DNA of 64,000 nucleotides from NCBI GenBank assembly GCA_023525715.1, contig CM042017.1, forward strand, positions 79,477,357-79,541,356. Reading direction: 5' to 3'. This document shows positions 21,558 to 31,050 of this stretch, one piece after another (position 1 is the first letter of the stretch; each line of letters begins with the position of its first letter). A program made the translations under genes and the position numbers. Source of the DNA: Cichorium intybus. Lineage: Eukaryota > Streptophyta > Magnoliopsida > Asterales > Asteraceae. Below the pieces are notes generated by a model. That model was not told the origin of the DNA and searched no databases. It saw only the letters and a program-made list of their open reading frames with translations.

Positions 21558-21958
21558 CTCTATCATGTTTTACTTTTACACATTACCCCTGACTTGATTC
21601 ACGGAAAGCCTGGAGATTTTTCCTAGTCTCGGTGGGTACCATGTGTCAATAGTTTTACGCATGGTATAAAACTGCTTACACACTATACAAATATAGTATT
21701 GACTTTACCACCAGTTCCCGATTCACAACTTTGGGCAGGTTTCTACTACTTACTTATACACATTACTAGTATTCTTAGGTTGTCCTAAGAGTACACTTTG
21801 AAAGTTCATATTGTTTCGCGTTATTCACCAACGATGACAAAATGCATCCTGTATGTCTAACCATGCATAACGTCAAACCAAATAGGCCTTTGAATATTTG
21901 ACTTTACCCTAAAGAAACAATCAAACAAGAACATGTAAAAAGGCCGAATAAAAAATTC
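21558..21958. other. Unassigned AT-rich DNA
   Basis: No supported ORF. It is the target of the solo copia LTR on one side and of the Tekay element on the other. Confidence 0.4.
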
Positions 21959-21963
21959 CAATC

Positions 21964-24702
21964 TGTCACACCCTCAAACCGTATTGGCGGAATAGTTTAA
22001 TGGTGGATGACTTCATGAACAATATCATAACAAAGTTGCACAATAGTGAAAACCAAGCAAACAACCATCATTACATAATTGCAAATGTTACATAGTTTAA
22101 CTGTATCATGTTTCAAATACAATTATAATGATATCAAAATAGGCAAAAATGACGTCGTAACGTCCTTTCTTGTAGCGCTTGATTTACCAAATCAGTTTCC
22201 TAAGAATACAAGTAGTTGAAAAAGTGTCAACAATTAAGTTGGTGAGTTCATAAGATTTTTGTATAAGAAACGTCCTTTGTTTGTAAACGATAGTGTTGAA
22301 AACCAAGAAAATCCAATATTTTCTTATAAAATGTTCCAAGTCTTTAAATCCCAAAGACTAAAATGTAATATGTAAACTGTAGTGTACTTTCTTTGAAATG
22401 TGTGTATCCACGTAAACAATTTATAAAAATATTAAGTTGATTATTTTCCCATGTGAGATACCATATAACCATACTGTGACTAGTTGGCCTGCTGCGACGT
22501 TCTTCAGGCGTCGGAACTGTTAGACATTTGGACACCTCAGACCTGCCGGTCAAGCTGTAGCTAGCAGCTCAGGTGCGGGGTTGTCAAGCCCCGTATAAAT
22601 CTATACTCAAATATCGCGCTCTCTTACCGAGACTCTGGTTATATAAATGTTCAGGACTTATAGTAGGTACTTAGAAAAGTACTTTGAAGATTCATCTCAC
22701 AAAAATGTATGTATTCCAATCAACTTGTTTACGTACGATTTGTATATAAAAACTCTTGTAATCGTCCATTATCATTTTTCCCATGATAATATATTATAGT
22801 AAAATAATTATATATTTTTATATAATTATTTTTGTCATGTTTAAATGTCATAGTAACCTTTTGTTCATAAACTATTCCAACAATAGTCTATTTTTAGTAA
22901 TTGCGTCGTAATAACCTTATTTTTGTGAATAATAGCGAAATAACTTATTCAAAGATTATAAATATTATCTTTTGAGATATTTCACACAAAAATAATATAA
23001 TAACTTGATTATAACCATTTTTGTTAGAAAATAGTGTCTTTATTTATAAAAACATAGTTTTTACTAGTTTTCGTTTTTATAACGTTTTTATTCAAGATCT
23101 AGCATCTTTATACACTTTATTTGTAGTTTAGTAACTTTTACACAACTTAGTATGTCAAAGTGTTCATAATACATGGATCTACTCATATTTCATGCCAAAA
23201 TCATATTTATAACATTTTTGTTCAAGATCTAACATTTTTACACACTTATATTATAGTCTAGTAACTTTTATACAAGCATATCATGTATTATAGTGAATAT
23301 CTCACAAGGATCTATCCATATATCATATCAAAGGTATTTTTATCCAAATATTAACTTTATAAACTTGTGAAATCAACATATATATCATTTAAACATATAT
23401 AAACTTGAATAAACAACATATATAGTTAAAGAACTTGTATTCTCCCCCAAAAAGATTTGAAAAGATGAAAATGTGGGGTATGAACTCACCCTTGTAGCGT
23501 GCTTGGCTTAAAAACTAAGTATTTCTTGAAAGATCGGTGGTAGGATTGAAGATCCAAGCCTTGGAGCTCGGAGAACCCTTGGACAAAACTATTACCCAAT
23601 GGTTTTATGTAAATATTAGTGTGTGTAAATGGAATCAAAAGTTGTATAATAATGTTTAAAATCATTGGATGAAAGTATCTTACTAAAAATGATGTGATTT
23701 ACCCTTGGAATGGTGGAAGATGGTGGTGGTTTGTGGTGGATGAAGTTTTGAAAGGGGTGGTGGTGGTGAAATGTTTGGGCCGAGAGAAAGAAAAGAGATG
23801 AGAGAAAGGGTGTTGGTGTTAGATTAAATGAGAGTAATGTGGGTTTAAAAATCATTTTAGTTAGTTTTGAATTAGGTTATTTAATTATATGTTTTGACTT
23901 TCATTTCTAGACTTTCAAATCATGTGTAAGGTCTTGAGAGTTGTAGCTTTGTATGGGGAGACCCATTTTCAGCCGATGGGTTAGGAGGGGGGGGGGGGGT
24001 AGGGTGGGTAGTTTTAAATAAAATGGTAATATACTTATATAAAATGTATGATTTTTATAAATAGTAAGACGTTTTAGTGAATTTTTATGCGTTTTTGACG
24101 AAACGAAGTTCTAAATAATTATTTTGTATAAAAACATAGTCAAACATTTATTTTGGTTGAATCATAACTCGTTGGGTGTCGGAATACGCGTTTAAGCGCG
24201 GTATTCTTCCGTTTTCGCGATTTTCGGCATTTTACCGGAAATTGCATTTAGCTTTGAAATTAAATATTAGATGTTATTACGTTACTTATCATATGAATTG
24301 TTATTTCATATTTGATGTTTAAGGCACCTCATTTTGTATTTTGAGTCCAAACCCTGTGTACATTTATCCGTTCACAGCGATTTAATGGTTGTAACTTCCT
24401 CATACGAACTCCGTTTTCGACGTTCTATATATCCACAGTTTCGTATTTACGAGTGGATCGTTTTATGAATATTATTATTCTCAAAATAATAATTGTACGA
24501 TTATCGAATTTCTACGCTACAGTAGTCTGCTGTCCGTATTTTCGATTTTTAACCGATAATTGTTTTGATTTAGCATACGTAATACTATAATATTAATAAT
24601 TCATCGCAAAAGTTAAGGAAAATAACTTTTCAACATATAAATTAACGTACGCGTCGTTTGATTACAGTTGACTTTTGTTGACCAAAATTTACAATTGTCA
24701 CA
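21964..24702 (-). repeat. 3' LTR of the Tekay element
   Basis: On the minus strand it runs TGTGACAATTG to GGGTGTGACA. It contains a poly-G run (23989-24000 on the plus strand) that is longer in the other LTR. Short ORFs inside (e.g. 22344-22553, 23616-23855) recur identically in the other LTR and are not genes. Confidence 0.95.
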
Positions 24703-24720
24703 TCATCTACCCGTTAGAGA
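24703..24720 (-). other. Polypurine tract region of the Tekay element
   Basis: On the minus strand CTAACGGGTAGATGA abuts the 3' LTR start TGTGACAATTG. This is the expected plus-strand primer. Confidence 0.6.
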
Positions 24721-24756
24721 GAATTTCGTCCCGAAATTTAACTCTTGAGTGGATTC

Positions 24757-27524
24757 TCAAGGGTTTGGGAAGAGATGTGGATACTTTTGCTTCATCTGGT
24801 CTTCACGTTCCCAAGTGAATTCTGGTCCTCGCTTGGCACTCCAACGGACCTTGACTATCGGTATGTGGCTTTGTTTCGTCCTCTTGATTTCTCTGTCCAT
24901 GATCTCTACGGGTTCTTCCATAAAAAGAAGGTTCTCGTTCACCTCGATCTCGTCGAGCGGAATGACAAGAGTTTCATCGGACAGGCATTTCTTTAAGTTG
25001 GACACGTGAAAGGTGGGATGGACATTGCTGAGCTCCTGCGGTAATCGAAGTTGTAGGCTACTGGGCCGATCCTAGCGAGGATCTCAAAGGGCCCAATGTA
25101 TCTGGGGTTCAGCTTCCCATGTTTTCCAAAGCGTATCATTCCTTTCCATGGCGAGACCTTCAACAACACTCGGTCACCAACCTGGAATTCCAAAGGCTTG
25201 CGTCGCTTGTCTGCGTAGCTCTTTTGTCGGTCACGAGATGCTTTCAATCGTTCACGGATCTGAACGATTTTCTCCGTTGTCTCTCGTATGATCTCCGGAC
25301 CGGTGAGAGCGCTGTTAGGTGTTTGGCCTCTGGCTAGTTGAGTATCACCCACTTCGGCCCAGCACAGAGGGGATCTACACTTGCGTCCATATAGAGCTTC
25401 AAATGGAGCAGCTTTGATGCTAGTGTGGTAGCTGTTGTTGTATGAGAATTCAATGAGTGGTAAGTGGGTGTCCCACGCCTTACCGAAGTCTATCACACAG
25501 GCTCTCAACATATCTTCCAGCGTTTGGATGGTTCTTTCATTTTGGCCATCCGTCTGCGGATGGTAAGCTGTGCTCAAGTCAAGCCTGGTTCCCATAGCCT
25601 TTTGTAATGATTGCCAAAAGTTTGAAGTGAACCGGCTATCTCTATCCGAGATGATTGATCTCGGCACACCGTGCAATTTTACAATCTCCTTGAGGTAGAG
25701 CCTTGCTAGCTTATCCATCCTATCACTCTCCTTGATTGGCAGGAAGTGAGCGGATTTGGTTAACCTATCGACAATTACCCATATAGTATCTAACCCACCG
25801 GTTGTCTTTGGTAATTTGGTTATGAAGTCCATTGTTATCCGCTCCCACTTCCACTCGGATATTGGTGGTTGAACTAGCAAACCCGAGGGCTTTTGGTATT
25901 CTACTTTAACTTTGGCGCAAGTCAGGCACTTGCCCACGTAAGTAGCGATTTCTGCCTTCATGTTTGGCCACCAATACAGTTTCTTGAGGTCCTGGTACAT
26001 CTTGTCGGACCCGGGATGAACGGAGTATCTAGTCTTGTGAGCTTCATTCATGATAATGTCTCTGTATCCGCCGAATTTCGGTGTCCAGATTCGGTTCATG
26101 AGGTAACGAGCTCCGTCATCCTTAACTTCAAGGTTTTTATCCATCCCTCGCAAGGCTTCATTTGCGACGTTTTCAGGTTTTAAGGCTTCTAGCTGCGCCT
26201 CTTTAATCTGAGTGGGTAACTGGGAATGGATCGTCATTGTTAATGATTTCACTCGGCGGCCCGTGTGTTCCTTTCGACTGAGGGCATCAGCTACCACATT
26301 GGCCTTCCCTGGGTGATAACGAATTTCACATTCATAGTCACTTAGTAGCTCCACCCATCGTTGTTGCCTCATATTGAGTTCTTTTTGGTTGAGGATATGC
26401 TGGAGACTCTTATGGTCGGTGTATACCGTACATTCTGTGCCGTACAGGTAGTGTCTCCAGATTTTCAATGCGAACACTACTGCTCCCAACTCGAGGTCAT
26501 GTGTAGTGTAGTTGACCTCGTGAGTTTTAAGCTGCCTTGAAGCGTAAGCAATGACCTTTCCTCTCTGCATGAGTACACAACCCAGACCCTGGTTCGATGC
26601 GTCGCAATAGACCACAAAGTCTTCTGTTCCTTCTGGAAGGGACAGAATAGGAGCGCTGCATAAAGCTTTCTTTAGGGTCTGGAAGGCGGCGTCTTGGTTA
26701 TCTCCCCACTTGAATGTCACACCCTTCTGTGTCAGGGTGGTAAGTGGCTTTGCAATTTTGGAGAAATTCTGTATGAATCTTCGGTAATAGCCAGCAAGGC
26801 CCAAAAACTGACGGATTTCTGTCGGAGTTCTTGGCGCTTTCCAGCTTTCGATGGCTTTGATTTTGGAGGGATCCACATGTATGCCTTCCTTGCTGACTAC
26901 GTGGCCTAGGAAGTCCACTTTTCGAAGCCAAAATTCGCATTTCGAAAATTTCGCATACAGCTTTTCCGCTCTTAACGTCTCCAAAACTTGTCGTAAGTGT
27001 TGGCTATGTTCCTCCTTGCTTCGTGAATAAATAAGTATGTCGTCAATGAATACTATTACGAATTTATCCAGGTAAGGTCGGCATACTCGGTTCATCAGAT
27101 CCATGAACACTGCGGGCGCATTGGTTAATCCGAAGGGCATCACAACGAATTCATAATGGCCGTAGCGAGTTCTGAATGCCGTCTTTGGAACATCTTCTTC
27201 TTGAACCTTGAGTTGGTGATATCCCGACCTCAGATAGATTTTTGAGAAATAGCTCGCTCCTTGAAGTTGATCGAACAGGTCGTCAATTCGGGGTAGCGAG
27301 TATCGATTTTTGATAGTGAGCTTGTTCAACTCCCTATAGTCAATGCACATACGGAATGATCCATCCTTCTTCTTCACGAACAAGACCGGCGCTCCCCAAG
27401 GTGAGAAGCTCGGCCTGATGAACCCTTTACTTAGCAGTTCGTTTAGTTGGCTGGATAATTCTTGCATTTCTGCCGGGGCTAACCGATATGGTGCTTTTGC
27501 TACTGGAGTGGCTCCTGGGATCAA
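24757..27524 (-). pseudogene. Tekay pol: RT, RNase H, integrase, chromodomain (one frameshift)
   Basis: From 27524 the frame reads RT (KKDGSFRMCIDYRELN, MPFGLTNAPAVF, catalytic VIVFIDDILIYSRS), RNase H (VVYCDASNQGLGCVLMQ, ADALSRKE), the integrase zinc finger (HPGSDKMYQDL...CLTCAKVK) and the DDE core (ITMDFITKLP, SDRDSRFTS, AYHPQTDGQNERT). Near 25062 one base is missing after GPVAY, so the frame exits at 24993. The other frame continues to 24757 with SNLKKCLSDE and the chromodomain block VKVRWSAKRGPEFTWERED. The chromodomain is typical of Tekay/Del and would guide integration to modified chromatin. Only this 1-nt lesion separates it from an intact pol. Confidence 0.9.
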
Positions 27525-27545
27525 ATCGATTCTGAACTCGACTTG

Positions 27546-29282
27546 TCATGCGGGTGGTACCCCTGGAAGGTCTTCCGGGAATACGTCGGGAAAGTTGCAA
27601 ACTTCGGGGATTTCTTTGATGTTCTTTACTTCTTTCTTTTCGTCAACGACGTGGGCTAAGAAGGCATGGTATCTTTTCTGTAGGTATTTTCGGGCTTTGA
27701 TGCAAGATACGATTCGGAGGCTGGTACTGGGTTTATCACCGTAGACAACAAGGGTCTTGTCATTCGGCAGATGAAGTCGGATTCCTCGTTCGTAACACAT
27801 GATGTCGGCATGATGGGGAATTAGCCAATCCATACCAACGATCACGTCAAAACTTCCTATTTTAACAGGCATTAAGTCGATTTGAAAGGAGTGATCGTCC
27901 AGAGTAAGTGTACAGCCTACGTATATGTTGTTTGTGCTTTCTGTTTTGCCATTAGCCATTTCTACTGTAAATGTTTCGTTGAGTGGTTGAGGTTTTTGTT
28001 TTAGTAAATATTTAAACTCGTGGCTTACGAAACTCCTCTCCGCACCGCTATCGAATAGTACACAAGCATATGAATTATTGACGAGGAACGTACCGGTAAC
28101 CACGGTAGGATCCTCCACCGCTTCCGTGCGTCCCATAGTTAGGACTCTTCCATTTCTTTCCACATTCTTGGCCTTCGGGCAATCACGCTTATAATGCCCC
28201 GTCTCGCCACAACCATAGCAAGCTTGACTCACCCCGACATTAGTGGCTTGGGTGGCTTGTGGGGTTGGCGTCCTGCAGAATCGGGCGGTGTGGCCCTTCT
28301 TGTTACAATTCAAGCAGTGCATTTCTCTACAGGGTCCGGTATGGTGGAAGTTGCACTTGGTACACTTGGGTAGCGTCCCAATGTATTGCTTGGTGGTAGT
28401 TGGGGCGTTCGGGACAGTGGCTGCACGAACTGCCACAATCTGTTGTCTTTTCGCACCGTCTTGGTTTGGTTGGTTTCTACCCCTGTTCCAGGGTTTCCTC
28501 TTGTGATCCCTTTCCCTTGGCTGTTCAGTCTTTTGGGTCATGGTTCCCTGGCGCACCCCGTGGTCGACCAATCGTTGGGCCAATCGTTTGGCGCTGTCAA
28601 AAGTGGCTGGACTTGCGGCTTCTACATTCCCTTGGATCTGGGATGATAGTCCCCAAATGTAGCGTTCCACTTTTACAGACTCCGGTGTGACCATGGCTGG
28701 GCAGAGGGTTGCCAGGTCGTTGAATCGGTTCGTGTAAGCGTTTAGATCCGAACCTTTCATTGTGAGATTCCACAGCTCTTGTTCCAACTTTTGGATTTCC
28801 CCTCGGGGGCAGTACTCCTTCATCAACATTGTCTTTAATTCCTCCCAGCCCATCGAGTTTGCCACTGGGAGTGTCAGTGACTTGACATGGCCCTTCCACC
28901 AAGACATAGCCGTCTCAGCGAAAGTGCAGGCAGCGAACTTTACTTTCATTTCTTCTGGACACGCAGTGATATCGAAGATCGACTCAGTTTTCTCGATCCA
29001 CCTTGTGAGGTTAAGGACACCACCGGTGCCATGGAAAGTTATCGGCTTGCAACTGACAAAATCTTTGTAAGTACACACTCGAGAATGGGTTGATGTTTCC
29101 CCATTGGTGGAATCGTTGGTGCCGTTTCCACTTCCGTTTACATTTACCCCGTTGGTGTTAATATGGGCGACAGCTGCAGTCACGGCTGCCGTGACAGCGG
29201 CTTGGAATGTCGCCGAGTCCATCATAGGTGCTTCGGGTGTCTCGACGGGTGTGCGTCTGTTATTTCTTCGGCGGAGTGGCAT
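27546..29282 (-). CDS. Tekay Gag-protease (578 aa), separated from pol by one stop
   Basis: Starts MPLRRRNNRRTPVETPE. Retrotrans_gag capsid lies at residues ~85-215 (TRWIEKTESIFD, WWKGHVKSL, YCPRGEIQKLEQEL), then three zinc-knuckle-like motifs (CTKCNFHHTGPC, CLNCNKKGHTARFC, CYGCGETGHYKRDC) and protease with VLFDSGAERSF. The passage VVTGTFLVNNSYACVLF is continuous, so the gag-protease intron of family B is absent. It ends DLPGVPPA with TGA at 27546-27548, followed in frame by QVEFRIDLIPG. The normal polyprotein would read through, so the TGA is probably a recent CGA-to-TGA change. Confidence 0.9.
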   Translation of the reverse strand: MPLRRRNNRRTPVETPEAPMMDSATFQAAVTAAVTAAVAHINTNGVNVNGSGNGTNDSTNGETSTHSRVCTYKDFVSCKPITFHGTGGVLNLTRWIEKTESIFDITACPEEMKVKFAACTFAETAMSWWKGHVKSLTLPVANSMGWEELKTMLMKEYCPRGEIQKLEQELWNLTMKGSDLNAYTNRFNDLATLCPAMVTPESVKVERYIWGLSSQIQGNVEAASPATFDSAKRLAQRLVDHGVRQGTMTQKTEQPRERDHKRKPWNRGRNQPNQDGAKRQQIVAVRAATVPNAPTTTKQYIGTLPKCTKCNFHHTGPCREMHCLNCNKKGHTARFCRTPTPQATQATNVGVSQACYGCGETGHYKRDCPKAKNVERNGRVLTMGRTEAVEDPTVVTGTFLVNNSYACVLFDSGAERSFVSHEFKYLLKQKPQPLNETFTVEMANGKTESTNNIYVGCTLTLDDHSFQIDLMPVKIGSFDVIVGMDWLIPHHADIMCYERGIRLHLPNDKTLVVYGDKPSTSLRIVSCIKARKYLQKRYHAFLAHVVDEKKEVKNIKEIPEVCNFPDVFPEDLPGVPPA

Positions 29283-29700
29283 GATTCTGCCACAAGGATT
29301 TAAGATCGACGTTGGTTAGTTTTTTTTTTTTTGGAAGAATTGTTATGATTATGTCATCATTAGAGTGTAGTACTTGTATTTTATTGTTATCTTGTTTCCT
29401 TCGTTTCGTAAGTTGTATCTATGATCTGATATCAAACATACTGATCATTCACACATACATCATTTATAAATCAAACAGTTTCTTCATATTCATAATAATG
29501 CGGAGTGTTACATAAATTTTGAAATGAAAATTTGGCCTTCGCAGAGGCCTACAGAGTGATAATGATAAACAGCGTAACGGCTTACAAAAAGTGTAGTCAC
29601 TTGATTGTAGAACCGCGCCTATATACAATAGCGAGCCGCACATAACGCGTATTCGTAAATGTCCTAATCTATATCAAAATTTGAGTAGTATAACTACTAC
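29283..29700 (-). other. Spacer between the leader ORF and gag
   Basis: AT-rich, non-coding. It contains a T run on the plus strand just upstream of the gag start and a stretch TGTAACACTCCG on the minus strand near 29513 that resembles a chromovirus LTR start but lacks the rest of an LTR. Confidence 0.4.
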
Positions 29701-30489
29701 TCAAGACGAACTGGATCCCTCAGCCCTGCGTAGTGCGTCCACTTGCGCCCTGAGCTCAGCAGCTTCGCGCTCGGCCTCCTCGGCCCTTCGCTCCACCTCG
29801 CGAATCCTTTCCTCGGATTCGGATATTCGGACAATCGCCTCGCGCCACATCCCCAGGGCTGTCTGTACGTCCTCCTCGAGAGTGTCGAGTCGTCCAGCGG
29901 TATGGCCGCGGGTCTCGTCTAAACGTCGGAGGCGTGCTGAGTTGACCTCGACAACGGCGCCCACGTCCATAATCTGACTGGTGGTCACCCTAATCTGCTC
30001 CTCATGGCGCCTGATGCGTCCGACCATGGTGGGTAGACCTCGGTCTGCGTAACCCCCTCTACTGAGATCGTAGTGATCGTAGAATAGGTGATATGGGGGT
30101 CGCAAGTCCTGCTCACGGCTCCAAACGCGTATCTGCTCTGCCCAATCTGGTGTCGGGCCCTGAAGAGGTTCTTCTATTAGTAAAGGGTGGTGAATGGGAA
30201 GTACCCTCTTTCGAGGTGTACGCATCCACAATGGGCCACCAGGGTGGCGATATACCTGAAACAGTGGTGGCGGTGGCGGTGCATGTAAGCTGCGGACGGG
30301 GTGACGAGGGTCGATGACTTCTGGCTCATCTTCGGACTCTTCCTCGTCCCACTGTTCCTCTTCTTCTGAAGCTTCCTCCGGTTCCTCTTCCGGAACCTCT
30401 TCGGGTTCCTCTTCTGGTTCTTCATTCAGCCATCCCCCATTTCCCTCCTCGGGGAAATATGGGTCTCCTGGCAAGTGGAATCCGGCCAT
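29701..30489 (-). CDS. Extra leader ORF of the Tekay element, acidic/coiled-coil protein (262 aa)
   Basis: Same strand as gag and about 420 bp upstream of it. Residues 22-58 are an acidic run of EEPEEEPEE type; 66-100 are Pro-rich and basic (PPPPPLF, RTPRKR); 115-160 form a conserved-looking module (WAEQIRVWSREQDL, YHLFYDHYDLSRGGY); 183-257 have heptad-like Leu/Ile spacing with many Glu/Arg and should be a coiled coil. There is no signal peptide and no membrane segment. Tekay elements normally encode only gag-pol, so this is an additional ORF. It is intact although gag-pol carries lesions. I do not recognise the family; a structural, RNA-binding or chromatin-interacting role is only a guess. 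Confidence 0.75.
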   Translation of the reverse strand: MAGFHLPGDPYFPEEGNGGWLNEEPEEEPEEVPEEEPEEASEEEEQWDEEESEDEPEVIDPRHPVRSLHAPPPPPLFQVYRHPGGPLWMRTPRKRVLPIHHPLLIEEPLQGPTPDWAEQIRVWSREQDLRPPYHLFYDHYDLSRGGYADRGLPTMVGRIRRHEEQIRVTTSQIMDVGAVVEVNSARLRRLDETRGHTAGRLDTLEEDVQTALGMWREAIVRISESEERIREVERRAEEAEREAAELRAQVDALRRAEGSSSS

Positions 30490-30543
30490 GGTGTCTGTAC
30501 GAGGAGTGGGGTATAAGAAGTATATATAAGGGGATTCTTAAAT

Positions 30544-30587
<44 letters not shown>

Positions 30588-31035
30588 CTAAGTAATGCAC
30601 ACAAAATACTCATATAGTATTTTAACTTCATGTTTAGTTCTATAGTGTCATAAAATACTCCTATAGTATTTTAAATTTTATGTTTTGTTCCTTTGGTTAC
30701 TGGTAACTGTTCGGACTCGTTGTTCATCACGACCATTCCTAAGTATACGTTAATCATATCTTGGATCAATGCAGTTGATCAGGCTCTATTTATCCAAGAC
30801 ATCATTATCAAACACTTAGGCCTATCCGTAGCGTTCAACTCATCTTATCACTTTTGTATGTTTTCGTTATGATATCGTTCCAGTATGTATGTATGTACTT
30901 ATACTTTTATAAAAATTTATCGTTGTAATTTTAAAAGTATACTTGTACGAAAATGTTTTCGAGAGTTTTAGTCTTATTGTATTTATAGTTGTATATCTTT
31001 AAATGGATTGATATACTTAGTTCACTATAAACAAT
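30490..31035 (-). other. Tekay leader between primer site and extra ORF, with (TA)n
   Basis: Non-coding. It holds a (TA)n microsatellite at about 30549-30587 and two copies of the phrase AAAATACTC(A/C)TATAGTATTTTAA (30604 and 30653). Confidence 0.6.
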
Positions 31036-31047
31036 GCTCTGATACCA
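31036..31047 (-). other. Primer binding site of the Tekay element
   Basis: TGGTATCAGAGC on the minus strand, three bases after the 5' LTR end; initiator Met-tRNA type. Confidence 0.9.
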
Positions 31048-31050
31048 ATC

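Noticed and set aside
22344..22553. Minus-strand ORF that recurs identically at 31431-31640
   Set aside because: Both copies are in the two LTRs of the Tekay element; identity reflects LTR homogeneity, not a gene.
23616..23855. His/Pro-rich minus-strand ORF repeated at 32703-32942
   Set aside because: LTR sequence again; low-complexity reading with no domain.
27343..29319. Several plus-strand ORFs of 67-133 codons
   Set aside because: Shadow frames of Tekay gag and pol on the minus strand.
29505..29545. TGTAACACTCCG on the minus strand as a nested LTR start
   Set aside because: No LTR body, TATA box or matching end follows; the region is simply Tekay leader.
30314..30529. Ser-rich plus-strand ORF
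   Set aside because: Antisense of the Glu-rich run of the leader ORF; composition is a by-product.
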